Shown here piece by piece: positions 1 to 10,135 of a stretch of 64,000 nucleotides of DNA. The stretch comes from Karstenula rhodostoma CBS 690.94 (Eukaryota; Ascomycota; Dothideomycetes; Pleosporales; Didymosphaeriaceae). A program made the position numbers and the translations under genes. Under the pieces are notes generated by a model that saw only the letters and a list, made by a program, of their open reading frames with translations, made no database searches and was not told the DNA's origin. Location of the stretch: positions 1,751,126-1,815,125 of the forward strand of contig MU001498.1 of NCBI GenBank assembly GCA_010093485.1. Direction: 5' to 3'. Position 1 is the stretch's first letter; each line of letters begins with the position of its first letter.

Positions 1-530
1 TTCCTGCAGCTCGGCCAGCCCTCTTCGCCACTGCAGCAGCGACTCGCGCTCTCTGGTGTCTAGTTGCTGGGGGGTTGTCTTCTCGTCCCAGTGAGGTCTC
101 CTCGGTACGCTGAGCTTCTCCTTGTTCTCTCTGTGCTTTCGCACCGCGGTGCGCTCTTCGTCTGCAGACAACAGGTAGGGGTTCTTCTGGTCACGGTGGA
201 TGATTTTGACATTGTTCAGCTTTTCGGCCGTGAAGTCGGTGCCGGCGAGCTCGGCAGTGGAGAGGAACTCGTCGAGGTCGTTCTGTTCCGTCACAGAGCG
301 CATCTTGACCCACGAGGCCTCCTTCTTGTCGTTGGTGATGTACTGGAGTGCGTTAGCATATCGCCTCAGCGGTACATGCGCATGCTCACCCTCTCTCCAT
401 TCTGGCCCGTCCGCTCAATACCGCCCTGGAAGTTGCCCTTGCGCATGTCGGCACCCTTGCCCTTGCCGAAGCGGTCGTTCATGAGGCTGTTACCCAGCCC
501 CACGCTCTTCTTCGACTTTGCGAGCACCAT
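1..530 (-). CDS. LSG1: Large-subunit GTPase 1 (Lsg1), N-terminal part
   Basis: Lsg1 is a cytoplasmic circularly permuted GTPase that releases the export adaptor Nmd3 from pre-60S ribosomes. Exon 1 runs 530-390 (47 codons, starting MVLAKSKKSVGLGN). A 47-bp intron (389-343) has a GTGAGC donor and a TGCTAAC branch site. Exon 2 runs from 342 out of the window. The visible protein has the family's basic N-terminus, then the SVTEQNDLDEFLSTAEL and EKLNNVKII blocks, the RRPHWDEKTT segment and the WRRGLAELQE segment that precedes the GTPase core. The GTPase motifs themselves lie outside the window, so the gene is partial. The start is the first ATG and gives the usual fungal N-terminus. Confidence 0.9.
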
Positions 531-795
531 GTTTTCGACTGTTTCTGTATTTCCTGTATGAGTGTGTGTTGGTGTGCTGGTGTGTGGTGGGAGAGAGAGT
601 GGTGGTCGGCGAAAGCGAAAAGTTGCCCCGCTACCGTCATTCACCCCTCGCTTCGCTAAATTTTGAAAAGAAATGTCGAACCGTCCCGCGTCCGCCGCCC
701 AACTTTTGTGCTAGCCGCTTCTCGGGCTGTGCCAAAGCCTACCCACGGTAAAACACCCACGACACCTTTTCACACCACACTCCCCTACCGCCAAC

Positions 796-2341
796 ATGCC
801 GCGCCGAAGATTTATGTAAGACGCACTGGGTTTTTGATGGTCGCAAGTACCCCACTAACCGGTCCAGCGATAAGAAGGACGCGATTAACTACCGCCTCGT
901 GCACCGCGCCCAAAACGACCCGCGCATTCACGATGAAAACGCCTCGTCCATGGTCTTTGCGGAAATCGAGGGCAAGAACACGCGCGATAACTCCGAGCCC
1001 GCCGGCAGTTCGCGGGCTTCACAGCACTCGTCCGCCTCACGATGGACGACCGGCACGGGACGAACAGGACGGAGCCAAATCAAATCGCGCGCAGACTTAG
1101 AACCCGAATTCTCTTCCAATGTGCGCAAGAACGAGGGTGAGGCTGCCAGCCACGGCGTTTTCTACGACGACTCGGAGTACGACTACATGCAGCACATGCG
1201 GGACCTGAACAGCGGGAGCGGTGATGCCTACTTCATCGAGGCGAAGGAGCCGAAGAAGAAGGGCAAGCAAAAGATGGACTTGGCAGACGCGCTCCGTGCA
1301 GCCACGCTGGACGATAGACAGAGCGAGGCCGGGATCAGCATGAGCAGCAGCATCAGTCGGGCGGCCAGCGATGTTTTTGGAGAGGACCTTGCGCCCTCCG
1401 AGTTCGTGAGGAAGACGACATATCAGGACCAGCAGAACATCCCAGATGCGATTGCGGGATTCAAGCCCGACATGGACTCGCGACTGCGCGAAGTACTGGA
1501 GGCCCTAGAAGATGAAGCATACGTCGAGGACGAAGAAGACTTCTTCGCCCAGCTGACGCAAGATCCTGCCGAAGTCGGACAATATGAGTGGGAGGATCAA
1601 GATTTCGACGACGGCGACGACACCATGGACCGCTTTCTCGACGAAGAGGACCCAGGGTGGGAGACCGACGACACCATCAAGGCATCTTCACCGAAGCCGA
1701 AGAAGGAGAAAGAACCCGTGGAACCCACTGACCCAGCAACCCTGCCCGCACCAGACGAGGCCCCCGCCCCCGCTGAAGAAGGCCAAATGGACTACATGGA
1801 GGAGTTCAAGAAGTTCAAGAGCGACGCCAAGGCCGGCAAAGCACCCAAGCCCGCTGCCCCCTCGGACATGCAATCTTCAATCATGACCGGCGCCTCGGCG
1901 CTCACGGCCGGCGGCCGCAAGAAGAAGCGAAAGGGCGCCCTTACGTCGACGTCCAACTACAGCATGACGTCGTCGGCGCTGCACCGGACCGAGGGTCTGA
2001 CCATCCTCGACCAGCGCTTCGACAAGATCGAGGAGGAGTACGCGGACGATGAGTTCCCAGACGACGTGTCTCAAGTGTCGGGCATGAGCAAGATGTCTGG
2101 CTTCAGCGCGATGTCGGGTATGTCGGGGCTGTCGAACATGAGCGAGGCGCCGCAGCTGCGGTCGGACTTTGACAGCATCATGGACGACTTCTTGGGGACC
2201 CACACGACGGTTGGCAAGAGGAACAATCGGATCAGGAAGGGCAAGGTGATGAGTGGGTTAGAGCAGTTAGATGAGGTGCGCAAGGGGCTGGGTCCGGCGA
2301 GGATCAATGGACGACCGAGGCCGTCGAATGTGACGGCGTAG
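796..2341 (+). CDS. LTV1: Low-temperature viability protein LTV1 (40S biogenesis)
   Basis: LTV1 is an assembly and export factor of the small ribosomal subunit that associates with Rps3/Rps20/Enp1. Exon 1 is only 20 bp (796-815). A 52-bp intron (816-867) has GTAAGA, CACTAAC and CAG signals. Exon 2 is 868-2341, for about 497 residues. The spliced start reads MPRRRFIDKKDAINYRLVH, the family signature, followed by a region like NDPRIHDENA. The middle is very acidic (EDEAYVEDEEDFF, DDGDDTMDRFLDEEDP), as in yeast LTV1. The C-terminal half has a low-complexity Met/Ser tract (MSGMSGLSNMSEAP) and a basic end. Using a later ATG would lose the conserved N-terminus, so 796 is preferred. Confidence 0.9.
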
Positions 2342-2724
2342 AAGATGGAAGCGGGATGGAGGCTATCGATGCATCAGAGGCGTTCATGGACACGAAAAGC
2401 ATTCTATACCCGGCAGCCATTTGATGAATTACGAATATTTGATTGCTATGTCGCACCGCTGGATCACCTTCGTCTTCTATGGTCTCGGTGCGGATCTACC
2501 AGGGTTCGACATGGGCCTGATGTCTCGCTTCTATGATGTCTCCTGAGCTGAATGGGTATCTCTGTCGCATCACTCGATACGCACACCTCTCGCCCGCGTT
2601 CGCAAGCGCCCGGTGGCCAGCAGGCATCTTGCCAACCCGATCTTAGGCTGCAAAGAGTCGGTGGGCCTTGATGCAGCCACGTCGTGCTTTCTCTAATGGT
2701 GTCTCTCTGCTCTTCCCCACCCCC
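2342..2724. other. Short convergent intergenic region
   Basis: This 383-bp gap between the ends of LTV1 and BET5 holds the two 3' untranslated regions. I see no gene, repeat or clear hairpin in it. Confidence 0.5.
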
Positions 2725-3324
2725 TCACGCAGGCAACGCCGTGCTAACAAACAACTCCAAGGCCCTCTCAAACAGCTCGTTCGCGACGCCAATGCCCCCC
2801 GGATGCTCCACAGGCGCCAGCGGATTCTTCACCACGTACTCGACATACAGATTGGCCCAGATCTGGTGCAGATACGGGCGGAGGTTATTCAGCTTTGTGT
2901 CTGTCAACATGACAAACTTCATGCGGGTGGGGGTCTCGTAGTAGTGCAGCTTGTACTCTGCGGTGCGGCAGCTGAGGAAGGTGTCGTCGGTGCCGCCCAG
3001 CTTGTGGACCATGTTGCGGAGCGAGAAGACGAGGCCGAAGATGAGCTTCTCGTCGTCGACGGCTTTGGCGCGGGCGGCGGCGGCGGCGGTGGGGGAGGAG
3101 GAGACGGTCGAGGCGGTGGAGGGGGGGCGCGCGGCTTTGGAGGAGGAGGAGGACGGGCGCGTGGGCGTGGGCGTGGGCGTCCAGCGGCGGCTGTAGATGC
3201 ATTCGGCTGTGGGGGCGTTAGCGGTGGGGTGCGAGGGCGAGGGGGAGGGCAATGGCAGTGGTAGTGGGAATGGCAGCGGGGACGTACTGTGGCGGTCGAA
3301 GATGTAGAAGGAGTAGAGCACCAT
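2725..3324 (-). CDS. BET5: TRAPP complex subunit Bet5/TRAPPC1
   Basis: Bet5 is a small longin-fold core subunit of the TRAPP tethering complexes that activate Ypt1/Rab1 in ER-Golgi transport. Exon 1 (3324-3288, 37 bp) joins exon 2 (3206-2725) across an 81-bp GT-AG intron to give MVLYSFYIFDRHTECIYSRR, the exact family N-terminus. About 40 residues of Pro/Ser/Thr/Ala-rich low-complexity sequence follow. The second longin half then runs through EKLIFGLVFSLRNMVHKL, YKLHYYETPTRMKFVMLTD and LRPYLHQIWANLYVEYVVKNP. The product is about 172 residues. It is slightly long for the family because of the low-complexity insert, which is common in filamentous fungi. Confidence 0.92.
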   Translation of the reverse strand: MVLYSFYIFDRHSTSPLPFPLPLPLPSPSPSHPTANAPTAECIYSRRWTPTPTPTRPSSSSSKAARPPSTASTVSSSPTAAAAARAKAVDDEKLIFGLVFSLRNMVHKLGGTDDTFLSCRTAEYKLHYYETPTRMKFVMLTDTKLNNLRPYLHQIWANLYVEYVVKNPLAPVEHPGGIGVANELFERALELFVSTALPA

Positions 3325-3736
3325 GGTCGGCGCGTGGGGCTAGCTTTCTTTCTGTCTTTCTTGCACGGCGACGTTCAGGGCTGGGGCGAGATGCAGATGC
3401 ACATGGACTGAACTGACTAGACGGCGCTGGGGTCTCGAACGAACGGCGGACGGAAGAGGGCCCCCCGCCAAGGCAGCGTGCAAAGTACCTGTGCGTCGTC
3501 GGCAGCGGGGCAGACGTTGAACTTGTGCTTGTGCTTGGCCAGAGCTGTTCCGCCTGCAGCTCTGAGAAATTGGGACTACAGACTCGTTGCTGCCACCGTC
3601 CTCGTCGTCTCCCTTGTGCCCTGCTTTGCCTTGTCCTGTCCCGCCCTGCCCTGCCCTGCAATTGGAGCCCTCTGCATCTGCCCGTCCACTGCTGGCCTAC
3701 CCCCGACGCTCCCTACGCCCTCGCTGTGTCCAGACG
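3325..3736. promoter_or_regulatory. Divergent promoter between BET5 and the CaMKK-type kinase
   Basis: This 412-bp divergent region is GC-rich. It holds pyrimidine-rich stretches (about 3595-3660, repeated CCTGCCCTG and CCCGC) typical of fungal housekeeping promoters and 5' leaders. No specific factor site can be assigned with confidence. Confidence 0.4.
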
Positions 3737-6653
3737 ATGCAACGGCCGCCCGCGACAGCGCAGCCTCACGAGACGGAAATCCCCGGAATCTTCACCTCGG
3801 AGCATGTCGAGCTCGACGTGCCCAGTCTAGGCAGCGACGGTCGCCCGCCCGCCGTCAAATACACGTACGTCGTGCCCCCGCGTCTGCGCTGGCTGCTGGC
3901 TGTACCCCGCTGATGTCCCCCCCCCCCCCCCCCCCCCCCCCCAGATCTCTGCCCGCCTACCACTCCCCGCTGCGGCACCACAAGCGCGCTGCCTCGTCCA
4001 CGCGCAGGGTCAAGGTGTGCCCGCGTCCGCCGTGCCATTGGCGTCGCCCATCCCCGTTAACGCTGCAAAGGAAACCCTCAACGCGCGCTCCGAGTACAGC
4101 AACTCTGAAGATGACGGCACCGCCCAGCACCGCATCAACCAGTACCTCATCAAGCAGGAGATTGGCCGCGGTTCGTTCGGCGCCGTCCACCTCGCCGTGG
4201 ACCAGTACGGCCAAGAATATGTGAGGTTCCATCCCACGACGATGCCTCTGCCGGGGACATCCAACAACTACTGGCACCGATGCGGGTTACCTACGGACAC
4301 GCCCCCGCTCAAATAAGGCTAACCGCTGTCCCCTAGGCTGTCAAAGAGTTCTCCAAGTCGCGCCTGCGCAAGCGCGCCCAGTCCAACCTGCTGCGGCGCC
4401 CCTCGGCCCGCCGACGACGACAAGGCGCCCTCGCCGCCGGTCTGGGCTTCAACTCCCCGTTGCACAGGCACGCCGCGGGCCAGGAAGAGGACCAGAACTC
4501 GCTGGACCTTATAAAAGAAGAGATTGCCATCATGAAGAAGCTGAACCACCCGAACCTCGTCTCGTTGATCGAAGTGCTCGACGACCCGGAAGAGGACTCG
4601 CTGTATATGGTCATGGAAATGTGCAAGAAGGGCGTCGTCATGCAGGTAGGTCTCGACGAGCGCGCAGATCCGTATCCGGAGCAGCAGTGCAGGTGCTGGT
4701 TCCGCGATATGATATTAGGCCTGGAATATCGTATGTAGATTCGCCGGTTCCTCGTTAGCCGCACGGCGTGGGACCGCAGCGCTGACGAGTGCGCAGTGCA
4801 CGCCCAAGGCATCATTCACCGTGACATTAAACCCGACAACTGTCTGATAACCGGCGACGATGTGCTCAAAATTGTCGACTTTGGCGTCTCGGAAATGTTT
4901 GACAAGCAGGACCAGATGAAGACGGCGAAATCAGCCGGTTCGCCAGCGTTTATGCCCCCGGAGCTGTGCGTGGCCAGGCATGGAGAGGTCGATGGTAAAG
5001 CCGTGGACATCTGGTCTATGGGCGTCACGTTATTCTGCTTGCTATTCGGACGGATACCCTTCGAGCGACACGGCATGATCGAGCTCTACCAGGCGATACG
5101 GATGGAGCAGCCCGAGTATGATGCATGCGACGAAAATCTCATGGATCTGCTGCAGAAGCTGTTGGAAAAAGACCCGCAGAGGAGAATCACCATGGAACAG
5201 ATACGAGTATGTAGCGACATGATGGGGACGAAAAGCTCGGCGCTGACGTGCACAGGAACACCCTTGGGTGACCATGAACGGTACTGATCCTTTATTAGCC
5301 AGGGGCGAGAACGTGGCCGCTATAGTCGAGCCTACGGACGAGGAAGTCGATGCCGCCATCACGGGGAATATGGGGCATTTGGTCACAGTGGTAAGTGCGT
5401 TTTTATGTGTGCCTCGAACAGGCATCGCAAGTAGGAAAAAAGGCCACGATGCTGGAAGTGAACGGTCTATTCGGTCCCGCGCTCACAGGCCTGCCTTGTT
5501 CAAGCATTCAGTAGCCGTCAGTGCTGATCCCGGTCAGGTACGAGCAGTAAAACGATTCAAGCAGCTCCTCTTCCGGAGGAGACCAGAACGTCTGGAAGGA
5601 ATATTAGGCAGCGCATCCCGCATCGTGCAACCGCCACTCTCAATGCGACCGTCTGGGCTGCGTAAATCAAAATCACAAGACGCTGACGACCGTCGGCCCG
5701 TCGAAGGCGCGCTCGCAACCGAAGGCGTGCACCACAGTATCGAGATCGACAACGACGTCCGGCGCATGCCTCCGGGCATAGATAGAGTCGCCTACGAGAA
5801 GCCTGGCTTCCGCCCTGCCATCTCCAGCTCCAGAAGCCACCCCACCAAAGCCGGCCTAACAAGCAGCCCCGTATCTCCACAGCCTGTCGGCATCACCGAT
5901 GCCAAAGCCATGCACGAAAAAATGTCCTACCGCCCCATCCCCAGCAGACCCATCACCATACCCACCGGCCTGGTGTCTTCGGCCCCAGGCACCCCCGTCG
6001 GAAAGGGCCACGCGCACGACCCCCTGCAAGACACGCTCTTCCTCGACATCGGCACGGGCGAAGACAGCGTCGCGCCCGGCGACGACACGCACATTGTCAG
6101 CGAGTCCCCCGGCGCCGTCGACATCAACGTGTACGAGACGGCCTACCGCGAAGAAGTCGACCGGATCCTCAGCCGGCAGAACGACTCATCTTCGACGCCG
6201 GGCGCGACGGTCGCCCGCCGACCTACCCTGTACCTCACGCGGCGCATCGAGAACGTCAAGTCCATCATCCGCGACGCGCCCGAGGCCGTATTCGACCATG
6301 GGAAGCAGCCGCCCACCCCCTCGGATCTGAAGACGGGGTTCAAAGGGCTGGTGGAGAAGGCAAAGCTGAACATCGAGTACCGCGGGGAGTGGCAGAAGCT
6401 GAACGAGGGGAAGGAGGGGAAGCTGTCCCGCATCACGCGGAATGTGCGCGAGAAGAAGCGCGCGGTGGAGGAGGAGCGGGAGATTATTCGAAGGGAAGAT
6501 AGAGAGAGGGAGAGGGAGAAGGCGCTGGGGATGGCGCGGGAGGGGGAGAGGGATAGAGAGAAGGAGGGGCGGAGGGGGAGCGCGAGTTCGAGGAGTAGTA
6601 CGCCCGTGCCTGGGATGAAGGGGGTGTCTCGGAGTGGGACACCGGTGCAGTAG
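3737..6653 (+). CDS. CaMKK/Ssp1-family protein kinase (upstream of SNF1/AMPK)
   Basis: This Ser/Thr kinase resembles S. pombe Ssp1 and the yeast Sak1/Tos3/Elm1 group, which phosphorylate AMPK/SNF1. My exons are 3737-3864, 3945-4014, 4071-4220, 4337-4730, 4797-5206, 5256-5390 and about 5538-6653; all phases agree. Visible motifs are the Gly loop GRGSFGAVHLAVD, the Lys motif AVKEFSKSRLR, HRDIKPDNC, DFGVSEMF and a SPAFMPPEL activation segment, with a basic RRPSARRRRQ insert after the Lys motif as in CaMKKs. The C-terminal 350 residues are a disordered tail with a Glu/Arg coiled stretch. Intron 1 contains a run of 26 C directly before its AG. The last intron (5391-5537) is a multiple of three with no stop, so retention is possible and the exact protein there is uncertain. 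Confidence 0.85.
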
Positions 6654-8147
6654 GCGAGGACGTCCTTGGGGAGAAGGAGGAGGGAAAGCGTATTATTAAC
6701 CTCTGCGCCGCTACGTACGTACATAGCTTGGCTTGACGTACATACTCTGGGCTAGACTGCTGTGCTGCGCTGTGCTATGCTGTGCTGTGCTGTGTGCAAA
6801 GAAAACATGTCCCAAAGTACAACTACTGCCGGCTTTGCACCTCTATTTCTACCGGCCCTCTCACCACACGGAGATATCATAAGCTACACTACAGCGGCAG
6901 TGACGTATACATACGGCAGCTCGTCGTGGCGTGTGCTATCCTGCTAGACTTACTCGGGTATACAGCGAGCGAGCGAGCGAGGTTTTTTTTACATGCGCGT
7001 TATATATATGGCGTAGGTCATGACATGCGCAGAGCCACCTAGAGTAGAGTGGAAGGGCTTGGTGGTGTGGCGGAGTAAAGGGGCTAGTGGATTTGGGGGT
7101 TAGTGCGAGCGAGCGAGGGATATGGATATATATACGCGGAGCGAGGGACGTGGAGGGTTAGAAAGGGTTACGCGGCTGTGGTAGGTCTGGGAAGCGGGGG
7201 AGAAGTGGGGAGATGGGGAAGACGATATGTTGTGGAGGATGCACGCAGGGCTATGGTCTGGTGTGCGAAGGATTGAAGGTTGATGGATAGGGTAGGGTAG
7301 CTCGGGCTCGGGCTGGACCCTGCCAACAAGCGACTGCCATTGCGAATCGTGGTTTACCGCTTTGGGATACAGAGGCGCGAGCTCGGTATGCAGCAGCTGT
7401 GCCGAAAGAGCCACGGCTCTCACGGGAGGGGGAACACGGGCGATGCAGTAGTAGGTCAAGATTGTAAACTTGGATAGTAAGCTGAGTTGCTCTAGGATCA
7501 ACTATTGCATATCTGACTGGCAAAGGCCTTGGCTTGCTGTGTACATCCGGTCTTCATGTTTCCACGAGAGACACGGGACGCGGGCAACGAAAATAAACCG
7601 GCGGAGCGTTGCAGTTGTCCATGTTTGAGCGATTTTCCCCGCCTCTGCATACGCGAACGCACATGGAGGACAAGATGCGGTGCTCTCGTCATTCCTCACT
7701 GCACGTCCAATGGCGTGAGAAGCTGCACCCACGGGCGCGGGGCATCAGCGCTGAGGGTGAGGTTGCACAGGCGGATGTGGGACAAGAAGTGCTGATCTTG
7801 CGGCAGCCCAGGTGCGAGGGACGGTGGGACGACAGGCGGTATCTGCATGTCTGCTCCAGGGTTGGTGTTCACCGACAAAAGTGAAAGCGGCGGGCCTCGC
7901 CGTTCCGCCGTCCCCACATGGCCGTGAGCAATACTCCTCGGCACTAGCCAGAAAACTAACGATGCATCGACGAGGCTGACTAATGGAAACGTACAGCTGG
8001 CAGGGCGGTCCTGGCGGCGGATGAGCTCAGGGCGCGAACCCGAGGGCGCGGATGTTGCCAGATCTCCGGATGGGTCTGTGCGGGCAATCGAGGTGCACGA
8101 AGAGGACGGCAAGCGTGCAGGAGACGGGCTGGGGCGTGGGCCGAGGG
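6654..8147. other. Intergenic region with simple repeats
   Basis: I find no convincing gene between the kinase and the AT-rich block. It holds a CTGTG/CTATG microsatellite near 6757-6803, an AGCG run near 6966-6980, scattered TA repeats (about 7000-7010 and 7120-7135) and GC-rich unstructured sequence. Apparent reading frames here are short and have no recognisable domain. Confidence 0.5.
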
Positions 8148-8206
8148 AGTCGTGAGTCGTGAGTCGTGAGTCGTGAGTCGTGAGTCGTGAGTCGTGAGTC
8201 GTGAGT
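8148..8206. repeat. Tandem 7-bp repeat (AGTCGTG), about 8 copies
   Basis: The heptamer AGTCGTG is repeated head to tail about eight times with no visible mismatch. It ends about 14 bp before the inverted repeat that bounds the AT-rich element. The lack of decay suggests recent slippage. The unit is not a telomere repeat. Confidence 0.9.
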
Positions 8207-9138
8207 GGGTGCAGGCAGGTCACCCGACCATGGTTTTTAGATCAGCGCATACTGCCCCCTTATAGGCGTATAGGTAAATTTTGTAGTATATACTAAGGTA
8301 GCGCTAAGGCTTAGTATATTATATAAGCTAAATTACCTATAATAAATAAAATTACCTAAATAACTTTTAAATATATTTAACTATAATACTATATATATAT
8401 TTATATAAATAAGTTTTAAATAAGTTTATATAGTAATTACTAATATATTTACTAAAAAGCTCCTTTACTATATAAGTAAATATATTCTAAATATATTCTA
8501 GCTCTAATATATAATAGCTATTATATTAATAATATTTAATTTTAGGTTACTTACCTAATAGTCTTAGCCTCCTCCTAATAAATATATAGGTATTTATATT
8601 TAAATATATTTTAGATATATTTTAAATATATTTAATTAATAATTTAAAGGAAGAGTATATTATTAAGTATAGTAAAAATAGGTATAGGGCTTATAGAGTA
8701 GGTTTAATATATTCTAAACTTATTTAAACCTTTTACTTATATAATACTAGAGGGTATACTAGACCTATAATACCTATATTACCTATATAATTAAAAAATA
8801 TAGCTTTACTATTATAGATTTAATTTAAATATATTTTAAATATATTTACCTACTTTAATTACTAACTTTTTAAAGATAAATAAGAAATAACTAAAAAGGT
8901 ACTTCCTCTTCTAAATAGAAGGTAAATATATTTCTAATCTATTCTAAATATATTTAGTCTACTAATTTATATCTAGCTTACTATAATACTATAATAGTAG
9001 CTTATAATACTACTAATACTATAAGTTTAAATATATTTAGAATATATTTAAGCTAATTTTTACTAAACTTCTACTAGGCCTATTACTTCCCCCCCTCTTC
9101 TCCCTTCCTCTTTCCCTCCCCTTTCTACCCCTAACTAG

Positions 9139-9720
9139 GTAAGCCTTTTAAATAGATTCTAAATATATTTATACTAATATACTTAAGATAATAATAAAGA
9201 TAAAAAAGAAAAAAAGAAAAAAAAAGATAAAAAAGAAAAAAAAAAAGAGGCTACTTTTTTCCCCTCTACTTAAGTAAGTCCTTTAAATAGATTCTAAATA
9301 GGTTAAGAATATATTTAAATTAATATCTATAGAATAAGAATAAGAATAAAGAAGATAAAAAAAAAGAGATAGAGGTAAAAAAGGAGAAAAAGGAAGAAAC
9401 CCCTTCTCTTCTTTTTAGTTTAGTAAGTTTTTTAAATAGGTTTAGAATATATTTATATTAATATCTATAGGATAAGAATAAAGAGGAGGAAAATAATAAG
9501 AAAAAAAAAAAAATAAAAAAAAAGGCTACCTCTTTCTCCCCTATTTAGGTAAGTCCTTTAAATAGGTTCTAAATAGGTTAAGAATATATTTAAGCTAATA
9601 TCTATAGGATAAGAATAAAAAGAAAGAAGATAATAAAAAAAATAATAAAGAGGAAAAGAAAGTAGAAAAAAAAAAAAAGAAAGCCCTTTTTCTTCCCCCT
9701 AATAAGGTAAGTTTCTTAAA
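9139..9720. repeat. Degenerate tandem repeat inside the AT-rich element
   Basis: Four to five imperfect copies of a unit of about 125-155 bp start near 9139, 9266, 9421, 9546 and 9704. Each begins with a motif like AAGTCCTTTAAATAG. It continues through AATATATTTA and TAATATCTATAGGATAAGAATAA, then a long purine run (A/G), then a pyrimidine run (CCCTTCTCTT). The strand asymmetry of purine and pyrimidine runs survives although the rest has become AT. Confidence 0.7.
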
Positions 9721-9879
9721 TATATTCTTAACTTATTTTAAATATATTCTAGTAAATACTAATATTTTTAACTCTTAACTAGAAACTAGAGGAAGAGAAG
9801 GAATAGAAAAGAGAGGAAAAAAACTACTATTACTACTACTATTACTAATACTAGTAGTAGTAAAACTATTACTAAAGTA

Positions 9880-10135
9880 AGTTTAAATAGATTTAGAATA
9901 TATTTAACCTATTACTAATATATTTAGGCCTCTACCCCCTTAATTACTACTAAGATAAGTTTAAATAGATTTAGAATATATTTAACCTATTACTAATATA
10001 TTTAGGCCCCTACCCTCTTAACCCTAAAGAGGTAGAATAATTCTTAGAGTAGTTCTAATAGTTAGGTAAGTCTAAATAGATTTAGAATATATTTAAACTA
10101 TTACTAATATATTTAGCTATCCTCCTCTAGTAGCC
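9880..10135. repeat. Short tandem repeat inside the AT-rich element
   Basis: Three copies of a unit of roughly 75-110 bp. Each reads about TAAGTTTAAATAGATTTAGAATATATTTAACC split by ATTACTAATATATTTAGGCC and a variable CT-rich part. The first two copies are almost identical over about 65 bp, which suggests amplification late in, or after, mutation. Confidence 0.65.

Noticed and set aside
5391..5537. Coding use of the in-frame stretch in the CaMKK-type gene
   Set aside because: It is open (147 bp, multiple of three) but begins GTAAGT and ends CAG, and removing it joins sequence that reads like the family. Treated as an intron, with retention left possible.
8148..8206. CRISPR-like or telomeric array
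   Set aside because: Seven-base units without spacers and in a eukaryote; the unit does not match TTAGGG.
7696..8223. 175-codon minus-strand frame before the AT-rich block
   Set aside because: Its N-terminal part is a translation of the heptamer repeat and the rest has no domain; no promoter or intron signals support it.
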